DNA of 64,000 bases from Cherax quadricarinatus (GCF_038502225.1 NC_091357.1:1589994-1653993); one strand, 5' to 3'. Positions 1 through 12,884 are shown, counted from the stretch's first letter. Made by a program: numbers and translations. The notes: generated from the sequence alone by a model not told the origin.

Positions 1-35
1 CTGAGGATATGGAAAGGAAAAGCAACATTGACATA

Positions 36-540
36 AACCATACCACGGGCGGGATTTGAACCCGCGGTCAGAGAGTTTCAAAACTCCAGACCGTCGCGTT
101 AGCCGCTGGACCAGCTAGCCACAATAAGATTCGCCCAACTAGGTATATTTCTACACCATAAGAAGGTTAGCATAGGCACCACAGTGACCACAAATGCAAG
201 TTTATACCGACGAATCTCCAGCTAGCGTGGCCTTGACGAACTCTAGCTCAAGTCCCCTGACTGCCGTCAACATGACTCACGAAATCGTAATGACACGATT
301 GCAAACAAACCATACCACGGGCGGGATTTGAACCCGCGGTCACGGCCACGCTAGCTGGAGATTCGTCTGTAAAAACTTGCATTTGTGGTCACCGTGGTGC
401 CTATGCTAACCTTCCTATGGTGTAGAAATATACCTAGTTGGACGAATCTTGTTGTGGCTAGCTGGTCCAGTGGCTAACGCCACTGTCTGGAGTTTTGAGA
501 CTCTCTGACCGCGGGTTCAAATCCCGCCTGTGGTATGGTT
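36..540. repeat. Palindromic element with tRNA-like ends
   Basis: The arms 36-232 and 343-540 are near-perfect reverse complements around a ~110-bp centre. Each outer end carries a tRNA-like module with box A-like (TAGCTGGTCCAGTGGCTAACG, shortened here to its first 20 bases TAGCTGGTCCAGTGGCTAAC) and box B-like (GGTTCAAATCC) sequences: 42-123 on the minus strand and 453-534 on the plus strand. A third partial box B end lies at 314-342. The arrangement suggests a tRNA-derived SINE or foldback element rather than tRNA genes. Sequence flanking the right end (TGGTTTGTTTGCAATCGTG) recurs at 10370. Confidence 0.75.
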
Positions 541-1499
541 TGTTTGCAATCGTGTCATTACGATTTCGTAAGTAACATTGACATGATTACAGTGATGGTA
601 TTGAAACAGAGGAAACGTGTGCTAGTAAGAACCGCAAAGACAATTTCCCAAGTCCAAATGAGAGTGCTTGCTGCCTCCGACTTCTGACCTATGAGATTTA
701 CGCCCATCTGCACACACGACCGACAAAATGCACTATTAATTAGAAAAAAAAAACGTACGTAAATACAGAAATTACCCATCGTACGCATGCAGTTAGCGAT
801 AGCGGCTGCGTGCTGTACGAACCTTTACCACAATAAAACAAATGCAATAATGTCTTTATTTATACAAGTACATGTATAAGGTATACAGTCCTAGCTGACA
901 TCAATGACATGCTTGTTATGCTGAACATTTCAGGCAAATTAGGTCAGTTTTGTCTCAGGATACGACGCACAACAGTCGACTAACACCCAGGTAACCATTT
1001 TACTGATGGGTGAACAGGGACAGTAACTTTACACCTTGTATTATCACAAAATACTTAAAAACGGTATGTTAAAATCATAAAGAGACTAGAAGGTAAGAGA
1101 AAATTTTTGAAATAGTGAGTAACAAGTTAATTGTTAGGCCTAGCCTATATCCCATATAACATTTGTAATTGTGAGGCCTTTGAATGACACCTACAAGTAA
1201 GGAAAATCTGGTTATGAGTAATGAAACTTAATAAACCAAGTAGATAAAAAAATGAGATAATCATAACAAAGTTACCAGAATAAAAGAATGTACAAACATA
1301 CGACTTCTACATGTCATGCTAATATAATTCCCACATCCGTTCATTTCGAGATCCGGACGTAAGTCGCGGAATATCTGCACTTAAAAAAAATCTATAGCTC
1401 GAATGGGTGGAACAGAAAGGAGAGAAATCTCAAACGGATGCAACACGTGTGCCGTGGCAGACTGCTTATAAGAAAGTAAGGTGCACGGCAGACACCCTA
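541..1499. other. No recognised feature
   Basis: AT-rich DNA with no convincing coding potential. The short frame at 558-788 (-) has no recognisable domain and no supporting signals. Nothing else was recognised before the minisatellite begins. Confidence 0.5.
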
Positions 1500-2935
1500 G
1501 AAGAATGCATGGGTGTCACAGCAGACACCCAGTAAGAAAGCAGGAATGACACAGCAGAATACCTATGAGAAAGCAGGGTGTAACAGCAGACACGCTACAA
1601 GAAAGCAGAGGTGTCACAGCAGACACTACAAAAAAACAGAGGTGTCACAGCAGACACGTCAAGAAAACATGGGTGTCACAGAAGACACATCAAGAAAACA
1701 TGGGTGTCACAGCAGACAATACAAAACAGCAAGGGCGTCGCAGCAGACACAGTAAGAAAGCAAGGGTGTCACAGCAGACACTACGAGAAACCAGGAGTGT
1801 CAGAGCATACGCTACAAGAAAGCAGGGGTGTCACAGCAGACACTACAAGAAAGCAAGGGTGTCATGGCAGACACTACAAGAAAGCAGGTGTGCTCCAGCA
1901 GACACGACAAGAAAGCAAGGGCGTCACAACAGATACATCATGGGTGTCAAAACAGACAGTATAAAATAGCAAGGGTGCCACAGCAGACACTACAAGAAAG
2001 CAAGGGTGTCACAACAGACACTACGAAAAAGCAGGGGTCACAGCAGACAGTACAAGACAGCAGCGGTGTCACAGCAGACAGTACAAGACAGCAGGGGTGT
2101 CACAGCAGAAACATCAAGAAAGCAGTTGTGTCACAGCAGACACATCAAGAAAGCAGGGTGCCACAGCAGACACATCAAGAAAGCAGGTGTGTCACAGCAG
2201 ACACATCAAGAAAGCAGGGGTGTCACAGCGGACAGTACAAGAAAGCAGGGGTGTCACAGCGGACAGTACAAGACAGCAGGGGTGGCACAGCAGACAGTAC
2301 AAGACAGCAGGGGTGTCACAGCAGACAGTATAAGAAAGCAGGGGTGTCACAGCAGACACATCAAGAAAGCAGGTGTCACAGCAGACACATCAAGAAAGCA
2401 GAGGTGTCACAGCAGACACATCACGAAAGCAGAGGTGTCACAACAGACACGTCAAGAAAGCAGGGGTGTCACAGCAGACCCATCAGGAAAGCAGGGCTGT
2501 CACAGCAGACACTACAAGAAAGTAGGGGTGTCACAGCAAGAAAGCAACCAAAAGACATCAGGAAAGCAGGGCTGTCACAGCAGACACTACAAGAAAGTAG
2601 GGGTGTCACAGCAGACACTACAAGAAAGCAGGGGTGTCACAGCACACAGTACAAGACAGCAGGAGTGTCACAGCACAAGACAGCAGGAGTGTCACAGTAC
2701 AAGACAGCAGGAGTGTCGCAGCACACAGTACAAGACAACAGGGGTGTCACAGCACACAGTACAAGACAGCAGGAGTGTCACAGCACAAGACAGCAGGAGT
2801 GTCACAGTACAAGACAGCAGGAGTGTCACAGCACACAGTACAAGACAGCAGGGGTGTCACAGCACACAGTACAAGACAGCAGGAGTGTCACAGCACACAG
2901 TACAAGACAGCAGGGTGTCACACTGGGGTCAGATG
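1500..2935. repeat. 31-bp minisatellite array
   Basis: About 45 imperfect copies of a 31-bp unit built around AGCAGGGGTGTCACAGCAGA followed by CACATCAAGAA or CAGTACAAGAC. The left part is of the 'CAAGAA' type and the right part of the 'CAAGACAGCAGG' type, with local duplications (for example 2482-2545 against 2556-2620). Because 31 is not a multiple of 3 and the unit lacks stops, all three plus frames stay open for long stretches. These frames are repeat artefacts. Confidence 0.93.
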
Positions 2936-3403
2936 CACTGAACATTGTTATGGTAAAAATGTTGAAGAAACAAGTGCGTGGGTTTCCACTCTTGCGTTCC
3001 CATTTCTGTTTGCTTAAGCGGCCGGAACGGAACTTCCGCACCTTTTAACAACCGGATAAAAGACGCTGAAGTGAATTTCCTAAACCTAACCAAATATTCC
3101 GGGATTTTTCCGTCCCGTTAACACTATAGAGACTGGCTGGAGCTCCGCCCTCGTAGAATTTTTGCTGGCGAGAGCGGAAAGTGATTTAAAATCTTACGTC
3201 CGTAAGGATTAATACTGATTTTTTTTCACTCTTTTAAGAGAGCAGCGTGATATAACACGCACACTGAATGAGCCAGGGTAGTATATGATGCTTACTGAAT
3301 GCACCAGAGATATTCCATTATAACGTATGAGTGGTCCAGGATTCTCGCCCATTAGTCTTAGCTAATATTATGGTCGCTGAAGGGGTCTGGGTTAATGAAG
3401 GAT
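2936..3403. other. No recognised feature
   Basis: Unique-looking sequence after the minisatellite. No domain, RNA gene or repeat family was recognised. Confidence 0.4.
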
Positions 3404-4514
3404 TGTTGCAACCCCTGAATGGGTTACAATGATTATTATGTATATATATAATGTATATTATCTTTTCATATAATTTTATATTGCTTATATTTGCGATAAT
3501 AGCTAAATCGTAAATATATTGCTTTATATTCTTATTTGACTTATGTTGTTAGGATGTACATAATATGTGCTCAGTTCAAGTCTTGATTGTCAAACTACTG
3601 TAATTATCGCTTGTCGCTCGTTATACTGCCGGCTTCTGAGCTGTGCTGTCCACGGGGCTATCACGTGATCGAGGGGGGATGTCCTCACCTCTCGTGAAGT
3701 ATTCAGTCTGCTCGAGACTCGCTTGGTGGTTGGACAGATTGTCTGTCTCATTATTCTTGTTAGTTCTGTAGAACTCTGTTCACAGAACATTGTATAGACT
3801 TCGTGATTTTCGACGTTGTACTGAGGTTGTGTGTCGCTTAGACACTCTGAACATCTCAGGTCCTTAGCTATAGCTTCTGACCTAATTTTGTACTGGTTTC
3901 TGTGTATTGTCACAGTCAGGGTTTTTCCTATGCTGAACTTAGATTCAGTAGTATGGGAGTTTTGTAACTTTTGTGGAGGATCTGCTGATGGTCCCTACTT
4001 AATGTCGTTATATTATCTCCTTGATCCTGATTGTGTCGCAGTCGCTTGTTATATGGCTATTGGGCTTAGCATTCTTTTCATTGTTCAAGCAGACTGTTCT
4101 GGTTGCCAGTCGGTCAAGAAGTTATTTTATTTGAGGACTTTGTCAGTCACTTGTTTAAGTCTAGTCGAGTCGTGAGACATAGCGAACTACTTAGAGCACT
4201 TACACACACATACACACTTGTACATATTTGTAATATATTATTAAATGTTACTGTACCAGACGGTACTTAAGAATTATGAATGTGATATGTGCTTTCAGCA
4301 CAATAATATTGTACTTGAGAGATTGATTTTATTTTGATTGCTGTGATTAATTTAATTTGATAATATACCTCTAGACTTAATAAATTTATTAAATTTTAAT
4401 TTCTCTAGTTAGTAGCCTACCAGTTGTAATCCTAAAGAACTATTGAATTATACTGAATTCTAATGGATAATTGGACAAGGATACTGACTACTTGTTACGA
4501 AAACCCAGTAACAG
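3404..4514. other. Possible solo LTR (weak)
   Basis: A ~1.1-kb segment that starts TGTTGCAACCCCTG and ends near CCAGTAACA, giving imperfect TG...CA termini. It has an AATAAA-type signal near 4378 and no coding capacity. No primer-binding site, polypurine tract, second LTR or clear target duplication was seen, so this could equally be unique intergenic DNA. Confidence 0.2.
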
Positions 4515-4611
4515 GCTGGATGCTAGAAGGGAAGTCCTTTCTAGTATTCGCTGGAGATTTCTAAGTTTTTAGAATCGCGTTTTTTGTAACAAGGATGCTC
4601 AGTGATTTTGC

Positions 4612-5625
4612 AGCCACTTATCATACCCACGCAGCATATAAACTCAACACAGCCACTTACCATACCCACGCAGCATATAAACTCAACACAGCCACTTACC
4701 ATACCCACGCAGCATATAAACTCAACACAGCCACTTACTATACCCACGCAGCATATAAACTCAACACAGCCACTTACCATACCCACGCAGCATATAAACT
4801 CAACACAGCCACTTACTATACCCACGCAGCATATAAACTCAACACAGCCACTTACCATACCCACGCAGCATATAAACTCAACACAGCCACTTACCATACC
4901 CACGCAGCATATAAACTCAACACAGCCACTTACCATACCCACGCAGCATATAAACTCAACACAGCCACTTACCATACCCACGCAGCATATAAACTCAACA
5001 CGCAGCACGCAGCATATAAACTCAACACAGCCACTTACCATACCCACGCAGCATATAAACTCAACACAGCCACTTACCATACCCACGCAGCATATAAACT
5101 CAACACAGCCACTTACCATACCCACGCAGCATATAAACTCAACACAGCCACCTACCATACCCACGCAGCATATAAACTCAACACAGCCACTTACCATACC
5201 CACGCAGCATATAAACTCAACACAGCCACCTACCATACCCACGCAGCATATAAACTCAACACAGCCACCTACCATACCCACGCAGCATATAAACTCAACG
5301 CAGCCACTTACCATACCCACGCAGCATATAAACTCAACGCAGCCACCTACCATACCCAGCCATATAAACTCAACGCAGCCAGCTACCATACCCACGCAGC
5401 ATATAAACTCAACACAGCCACTTACCATACCCACGCAGCATATAAACTCAACACAGCCACCTACCATACCCACGCAGCATATAAACTCAACACAGCCACC
5501 TACCATACCCACGCAGCATATAAACTCAACGCAGCCACCTACCATACACACGCAGCATATAAACTCAACGCAGCCAGCTACCATACCCACGCAACATGTA
5601 AACTCAACACACAAACCCATCCACC
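4612..5625. repeat. 39-bp minisatellite array
   Basis: About 26 copies of a 39-bp unit containing ACCATACCCACGCAGCATAT and AAACTCAACACAGCCACTT. The period is exactly 13 codons, so long frames with 13-residue repeats exist on both strands. Two units are shortened (near 5000 and 5357). Variants (ACTTACC / ACCTACC / AGCTACC) cluster toward the right side. I do not regard the frames as genes. Confidence 0.95.
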
Positions 5626-5960
5626 AGCCCACACACAAAAGAAAGACTGTAGAAACCTAACCAGGAGACATAAAAGGATAGAAGAACAAGGACATGACAA
5701 CGGCATAGAAAAATCCTCAGAGGACTTGCTACATTAAACAGAGTTAAACTTTTCAGGAGGCGTGTGATAGGTACACAAGGTACACAAGATGGAATCGCAG
5801 GGATGTTTAGACGGTTTCCCCTCCCTCAATGTGTGTACAGGAAGTGGAATGGAAATGACGAAGCCGTGTAGGTGTGCTTCATACATAGCTTCAGGAAGAG
5901 TTATGATAGGGTCCACAAGGCTAGAAATAAATCTGGACGCGCAAATTAAGTGGCAGAGCG

Positions 5961-5964
<4 letters not shown>
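5626..5964. other. No recognised feature
   Basis: Mixed sequence between the 39-bp array and a (GA)n tract. No domain or repeat family was recognised. Confidence 0.4.

Positions 5965-6050
<86 letters not shown>
5965..6050. repeat. (GA)n microsatellite
   Basis: Uninterrupted GA dinucleotide run of about 86 bp followed by a short A run. Confidence 0.97.
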
Positions 6051-6054
<4 letters not shown>

Positions 6055-7030
6055 AAAAGAGAATGCTTGGTATAAAATTGGTAAAAAGAAGGAATTCCAG
6101 GAATGAAAATTGACATCCAAGAATGGAAAATTTGCGAAATTTTAGCGATAAGAATACACAAAAAAAATAAAAATCCTTAATGCATTCGGTCCACCTTTAA
6201 AAATACTTTAGAGAAGAAACTAGACACTAAAGATATTTCAGTTTGAAATTCTAACGATAAATAAATCAATCTGGCAGCCTACACGTCTACTTATGGTATT
6301 ACGATTTTATGAAACATGATTCAATTATAATCCTGTCGACCATGGACTTGCTTTTGCCTTTTAAAAATCAATTGGATGGTTAAAATCTCTCACATGAATA
6401 AACAGAGCATTAGAATCTTGTCCAGTCCAGTCTTACAAGGAACAGATATAAGTAATTTGTAAAACAAATCTCGTAAAATACATGAAAAATAAATTAAACG
6501 GTTTATTATGAAAACATAAAACGAAAAAATAAAGTATGGTTTAATGGAAGGAGCTAGAAGGCTTGGGATGCATATAGGAATCAAGCCAATCAAAGAACTT
6601 GTTAAAGATTCTGGCAGGCCAGAAATGAATATGCAAATGTGAGGAGAGACGAAAAAGAAAGAAAAAAGCTTTGTAAGGGAAATAGAGAAGAGGAAGATTA
6701 AACAGGAATCTTTTATTCAAGTTTACAGGAGTAAATATAATGGTAAAAATACAAAGGCACTGAAGGACAGTGGCAAAAATCATTAAGTAGAGAGGGATAT
6801 ATGAGAGGAATTAAATAATAAGTTTGAAAGTTCACAAAAGATATATTAAATGTTGTGGATTTTAATATCAAACTGATGACCGAAATGGAGGGAATTAAAA
6901 TAAGTGAAGAGGAAGTACACAAGAAAAAATCAATAAAACAAGACAGGTCGCGTCTTCGGTTTCCCAAAAATGTAAAGAAAAAAAATTACTTTTTCCACTT
7001 TCGAAAAAGGTGATGTAAACTGTCACAGTT
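6051..7030. other. AT-rich DNA, no recognised feature
   Basis: AT-rich sequence with short frames only. Nothing recognisable was found on either strand. Confidence 0.5.
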
Positions 7031-8680
7031 ATGGAGTCTGGTACACATATGGAGGCTGGTACACATATGGAGTCTGGTACACATATGGAGGCTGGTACAC
7101 ATATGGAGGCTGGTACACATATGGAGGCTGGTACACATATGGAGGCTGGTACACATATGGAGGCTGGTACACGTATGGAGGCTGGTACACATATGGAGTC
7201 TGGTACACATATGGAGGCTGGTACACATATGGAGGCTGGTACACATATGGAGGCTGGTACACGTATGGAGGCTGGTACACGTATGGAGGCTGGTACACAT
7301 ATGGAGGCTGGTACACGTATGGAGGCTGGTACACGTATGGAGGCTGGTACACGTATGGAGGCTGGTACACGTATGGAGGCTGGTACACGTATGGAGGTGG
7401 GTACACGTATGGAGGCTGGTACACATATGGAGGCTGGTACACATATGGAGGCTGGTACACATATGGAGGCTGGTACACATATGGAGGCTGGTACACGTAT
7501 GGAGGCTGGTACACGTATGGAGGCTGGTACACGTATGGAGGCTGGTACACGTATGGAGGCTGGTCCACATGTGGAGGCTGGTACACGTATGGAGGCTGGT
7601 ACACGTATGGAGGCTGCTACACATATGGACGTATGGAGGCTGGTACACATATGGAGGCTGGTACACATATGGAGGCTGGTACACGTATGGAGGCTGTTAC
7701 ACAGATGGAGGCTGGTACACATATGGAAGCGTATGGTACACATATGGAGGCTGGTACACATATGGAAGCTGGTACACATATGGAAGCTGGTACACATATG
7801 GAGGCTGGTACACATATGGAAGCTGGTACACATATGGAGGCTGGTACACATATGGAGGCTGGTACACGTATGGTGGCTGGTACACGTATGGAGGCTGGTA
7901 CACGTATGGAGGCTGGTACACGTATGGAGGTTGGTACACATATGGAGGCTGGTGCACATATGGAGGCTGGTACACATATGGAGGCTGGTACACATATGGA
8001 AGCTGGTACACGTATGGAGGCTGGTACACGTATGGAGGTTGGTACACATATGGAGGCTGGTGCACATATGGAGGCTGGTACACATATGGAGGCTGGTACA
8101 CATATGGAAGCTGGTACACATATGGAAGCTGGTACACATATGGAGGCTGGTACACATATGGAAGCTGGTACACATATGGAAGCTGGTACACATATGGAGG
8201 CTGGTACACATATGGAGGCTGGTACACATATGGAGGCTGGTACACATATGGAGGCTGGTACACGTATGGAGGCTGGTACACGTATGGAGGCTGGTACACA
8301 TATGGAGGCTGGTACATGTATGGAGGCTGGTACACGTATGGAGGCTGGTACACGTATGGTGGCTGGTACACATATGGAGGCTGGTACACGTATGGAGGCT
8401 GGTACACGTATGGAAGCTGGTACACATATGGAGGCTGGTACACGTATGGAGGCTGGTACACGTATGGAGGCTGGTACACGTATGGAGGCTGGTACACGTA
8501 TGGAGGCTGGTACACGTACGGAGGCTGGTAGACGTATGGAGGCTGGTACACGTATGGAGGCTGGTACACATATGGAGGCTGGTACACGTATGGTGGCTGG
8601 TACACGTATGGAGGCTGGTACACGTATGGAGGCTGGTACACGTATGGAGGTTGGTACACATGCAGAGGCTGGTACACGTA
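7031..8680. repeat. 18-bp minisatellite array
   Basis: About 90 copies of the 18-bp unit GCTGGTACACATATGGAG. The period is six codons, so all frames on both strands stay open. The main variation is a single position, CACATATGG versus CACGTATGG, which fits CpG decay or its reverse. A 108-bp (six-unit) block starting at 7931 is repeated at 8039, a local higher-order duplication. An irregular shortened unit occurs at about 7620-7632. Confidence 0.96.
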
Positions 8681-9115
8681 CATGCGGGGAGCCATGAAGA
8701 ACAGTACGTGTCACAACATGCGGGGAGCCATGAAGAACAGTACGTGTCACAACATGCGGGGAGCCATGAAGAACAGTACGTGTCACAACATGCGGGGAGC
8801 CATGAAGAACAGTACGTGTCACAACATGCGGGGAACCATAAAGAACAGTACGTGTCACAACATGCAGGGAACCATGAAGAACAGTACGTGTCACAACATG
8901 CGGGGAACCATAAAGAACAGTACGTATCACACCATGCGGGGAGCCATGAAGAACAGTACGTGTCACAACATGCGGGGAGCCATGAAGAACAGTACGTGTC
9001 ACAACATGCAGGGAACCATGAAGAACAGTACGTGTCACAACATGCAGGGAACCATGAAGAACAGTACGTGTCACAACATGCAGGGAACCATGAAGAACAG
9101 TACGTGTCACAACAT
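8681..9115. repeat. 36-bp minisatellite array
   Basis: Twelve copies of a 36-bp unit containing CATGCGGGGAGCCATGAAGA and ACAGTACGTGTCACAA. It follows the 18-bp array directly. Units alternate between GGGGAGCCATG and AGGGAACCATG variants. The period is 12 codons, hence an open frame with no recognisable protein. Confidence 0.95.
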
Positions 9116-9894
9116 CGGATGTAATTCCTTTATACGACATACCAAAAGGAATTTAAAACTCTATGAATATGTCTACAGATGATGCAAAAATCTCATTTAA
9201 AAAAAAATAGATTACGACTCTAAATCTCTACAAGATAACTGTGATATATTGAGGAAATAGAGTGTTAAATGGAGGATGAAAATTAACGGAGATAAATATC
9301 ATGTAATGGAAATGAGGAAAAGCGAAACCGGATGACGTAAAGCATGACAAAACCTAGAAATTATCAGAGAGAAAGAGGGATCTAGGCGGTACTAACAAGA
9401 AAAAAAAAGATAGCACAATGCATAAACAAAACTGTGAGAAATACGAATAGCAAACAAATAGCTTTAAAATATATGGAGTTAGAAATTCTATAAGAAAGAA
9501 CTGCTAGCAATATATATTTGGCCAAAAAGTGGAATATTCAGCTACGATGAAAGACTGAAAAGGGGTAAACATGATACCTCACATATAAGGTCATAAAACA
9601 GCATGAAAGGCTAGACAAAACAGTTTTCACATACCTGCAACAGAGATAACGAGAGACAACAGCTGAAAATTGAGAAGAAAGTGGAGCGGAAGGGATAACA
9701 GAAGGCTTTTCTTTGCATATAGACTGGTAGACCAGGGAAATGATTTATACCGGCATGTAGGAAGTGCCTACACGCATTAAATATAAAAAATATGATGAAC
9801 AAAATATTAGTGAAAGGTCATCATGAGAACAGCAATGGTCATTTAGATACAAATAAGAAACACTAATGGGTAAAAGGACTCGTACAAGCATGCA

Positions 9895-9896
<2 letters not shown>
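9116..9896. other. AT-rich DNA, no recognised feature
   Basis: Purine- and AT-rich sequence without a recognisable gene or repeat. Confidence 0.5.

Positions 9897-9961
<65 letters not shown>
9897..9961. repeat. (CA)n microsatellite
   Basis: Uninterrupted CA dinucleotide run. Confidence 0.97.
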
Positions 9962-9963
<2 letters not shown>

Positions 9964-10339
9964 GTGTGCGTGCGTGCGCGTGCCTGTACGTAATAATCCA
10001 GAGAGCGGGGACGACAAATCCTCTGGCTGAGGGAGCAGCACCTTGGGACACACCGTCCTCACCAGACCCAACACTTTACACTCTCCGGCTCCTTCAGTAA
10101 TTCCACTGAAGTTATTATTTACAGTCTTTTGTTGTTTTATTCGCGAATTAAATATAGTAAAATACTCACACGATAAAATATTTTCATGGTAAAATATGCA
10201 CGTGATAAAACACTTTTCTCTGTGTTTGGAAACCTTAACTGAGAAATAATATTTTATATATATTTTTATTACTATTACTACTAAATTATCTTAATCATTA
10301 TTTACAATACCAACCCAAATAAACCGTAGAAAAAAAAAA

Positions 10340-10407
10340 TCGCGAGTTCAAACCCCACCCGTGGTATGGCTTGTTTGCAATCGTGTCATTTCGATTTCGT
10401 GAGTCAA
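10340..10407 (+). repeat. 3' fragment of the tRNA-like element
   Basis: Box B-like sequence (AGTTCAAACCCCACCCGTGG) followed by TATGGCTTGTTTGCAATCGT and a GATTTCGTGAGTC end. It matches the outer end of the palindrome at 36-540 and the sequence at 531-565. It shows that this family is dispersed. Confidence 0.7.
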
Positions 10408-10639
10408 ACCGTAGAGAGCGTGGGAACTGGGAAATATTCAGGTTTTCCTGAAAGATATGAGGGGTAGCTCCAGTTCTTTAGACGAAGAACTCTTTATCAG
10501 GGTCTAGGCACACTCCTCGGACGATTATGATGTAAGGCTAATAATTTGTGTGTTATTATTCTAGAATTACGAATATAACTAGATAACATGACTGTGTCAT
10601 TTTAAAATGACATAATAGCGACCCATTCAGGGAACGGTA

Positions 10640-10704
<65 letters not shown>

Positions 10705-10738
10705 CTCACCTAATTGTACTCACATAATTGTAGTTGTC

Positions 10739-10797
<59 letters not shown>

Positions 10798-10838
10798 CAC
10801 ATAATTGTAGTTGCAGGGGTCGAGACTCAACTCCTGGC

Positions 10839-10900
<62 letters not shown>

Positions 10901-10957
10901 CTCACCTAATTGTACTCACATAATTGTAGTTGCAGGGGTCGAGACTCAACTCCTGGC

Positions 10958-11044
<87 letters not shown>

Positions 11045-11069
11045 TTCCTGCCTGGTTGTGTGTGTTTGT

Positions 11070-11114
<45 letters not shown>
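10640..11114. repeat. (GT)n blocks alternating with LINE 3'-tail modules
   Basis: Long (GT)n tracts are separated by short modules at 10703-10740, 10795-10841 and 10899-10959. The modules read CTCACCTAATTGTA, CTCACATAATTGTA, then GTTGCAGGGGTCGAGACTCA and ACTCCTGGCCC. They match, in reverse complement, the 3' terminus of the CR1-like LINE family seen at 11115 and 22960-23022. They are tail-only fragments multiplied together with the microsatellite. Confidence 0.85.
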
Positions 11115-11118
<4 letters not shown>

Positions 11119-12777
11119 CACCTAATTGTAGTTGCAGGGGTCGAGTCTCAGCTCCTGGCCCCGCCTCTTCACTGACCGCTGCTAAGTCCTATCTCTGCTC
11201 CATCAGCTTTGTCATACCTCGTCTTAAAACTATGTATAGTTCCTGCCTCCACTACGTCGTTTGCCAGACTATTCCACCTCCTAACTACTCTATGACTGAA
11301 GAAATACTTCCTAACATTCCTTTGACTCATCTGAGTCTTCAGCTTCCAATTGTGACACCTTGTTTCTGTGTCCCATCTCTGGAACATCCTGTCTCTGTCC
11401 ACCTTGTCTATTCCACGCAGTATTTTGTATGTCGTTATTATGTCTCCCCTGACCCTCCTGTCCTCCAGTGTCGTCAGACCGATTTCCCTTAGCCTTTCTT
11501 CATAGGACATTCCCCTTAGCTCTGGAACTAGCCTTGTTGCAAGCCTTTGCACTTTCTCTAATTTCATGACGTGTTTGACCAGGTGTGGGTTCCAAACTGG
11601 TGTTGCGTACTCCAGTATGGGCCTGACGTACACAGTGTATAAAGTCTTGAACGATTCCTTACAGAGGTACCGGAACGCTATTCTCAGGTTTGCCAAGCGC
11701 CCATAAGCCGCAGCAGTTATCTGGTTAATGTGTGCTTCTGGCGATGTACTCGGTATTATACTCACTCCTAGGTCTTTTTCCTTGAGTGAGGTTTGCAGCC
11801 TTTGGCCACCTAGCCTATACTCTGTCTGCGGTCTTTCCCGTCCTCCGATCTTCATGACTTTGCATTTGGCGAGGTTAAATTCTAGAAGCCAGTTTCTGGA
11901 CCACGCATCCAGCCTGTCCAGGTCTCTTTGTAGACCTATCTGGTCCGCGTCTGATTTAATTCTCCTTATTAACTTCACATCTTCTGCAAACTGGGACACT
12001 TCTGAGTCTATCCCTTCCGTCATATCGTTCACATATAACAAGAATACCACTGGTCCCAGGACCCACCCCTGTGGGACCCTACTCGTCACCGGCGCCCACT
12101 GTGATACCTCATCACGGACTATGACTCGCTGTTGCCTCCCTATTAGGTATTCTCTGATCCATTGCAGTGCCCTTCCTGTTATATGTGCCAGTTCCTCTAG
12201 CTTCTGTACTAATCTCTTGTGAAGAACTGTGTCGAAGGCCTTCTTGCAGTCCAAGAAAATGCAATCAACCCACCCCTCCCTCTCATTTCTTACTTCAGTT
12301 ACCTTGTCATAAAACTCTAGTAGGTTTGTGGCACAGGATTTGCCTTCCATGAATCCGTACTGGCTGTCGTTCATGATCTTGTTCCGCTCCAGGTGCTCTA
12401 CCACTCTCCTCCTGATAATCTTTCGAAGACTATGCATGCTATACACGTCAGTGACACTGGTCTGTAATTTAGTGCTTCATTTCTGTCTCCTTTCTGAAAG
12501 ATGGGGACTACATTTGCCTTCTTCCATACTTCAGGAAGTTGCCCAGTTTCAAGGGAAGTGTTGAAGATTTTGGTTAGTGGCACACGTAATGTCTCTGCTA
12601 CTTCTCTAAGGACCCACGGAGAGATGTCCGGTCCCACAGCCTTTGAGGTATCAAGGTCACTTAGGAGCTTCTCCACCTCCTCTTCAGTTGTGTGTAATTT
12701 ATTAAACACTTGTTAGTATATCCCTTGTTGACGTACCCCACTGTTTTATCTTTCCAGTGTCCCTTCAGCCTCCACTG
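11115..12777 (-). pseudogene. CR1-like LINE, 5'-truncated ORF2 (copy 1)
   Basis: This is the reverse transcriptase and C-terminal part of a non-LTR retrotransposon ORF2, read on the minus strand. Seen: thumb and linker motif DTSKAVGPDISPWVLRE, fingers motif NYRPVSLTC, QYGFMEGKS, FLDCKKAFDT, the SRVPQGWVLGP region and a C-terminal block NWKLKTQMSQRNVRKYFFSH. The catalytic box reads FAED (11979-11990) instead of FADD, and a one-base deletion near 12440 shifts the frame, so it cannot encode an active enzyme. The 3' terminus (low coordinates) carries the family tail, which leads into (GT)n. The 5' end stops at about 12777 against another (GT)n tract. CR1-group placement is inferred from the motif set. 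Confidence 0.88.
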
Positions 12778-12787
12778 TGTGTGTGTT

Positions 12788-12826
<39 letters not shown>

Positions 12827-12884
12827 GTATGTATGTATGTGTGTGTATGTATGTGTGTGAGCATGCGTGTATTCCCTAATTGCA
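12778..12884. repeat. Imperfect (GT)n / GTAT tract
   Basis: Degenerate GT and GTAT run between LINE copies 1 and 2. It probably derives from the (CA)n tail of copy 2 as read on the minus strand. Confidence 0.85.

Noticed and set aside
453..534. Functional tRNA gene
   Set aside because: Box A/B-like sequences are present, but the acceptor stem does not pair properly and the module lies in a palindromic repeat with other copies.
558..788. Small protein with a hydrophobic start
   Set aside because: No homology recognised, no supporting promoter, splice or polyadenylation signals; such frames are expected by chance.
1500..2935. CRISPR-like array with ~31-bp repeats
   Set aside because: Repeats are directly abutting with no unique spacers, and the setting is eukaryotic; it is a minisatellite. 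The same applies to the 29-, 32-, 36- and 41-bp arrays.
3404..4514. Complete LTR retrotransposon
   Set aside because: No gag/pol sequence, second LTR or primer-binding site; retained only as a weak solo-LTR candidate.
4541..5737. 13-residue-repeat proteins on both strands
   Set aside because: A 39-bp minisatellite gives this automatically on both strands; no start context, splice sites or flanking domain.
7031..9124. A 697-codon plus-strand open frame, and other long frames on both strands
   Set aside because: It is produced by 18- and 36-bp tandem repeats whose length is a multiple of three; all frames are open and there is no domain.
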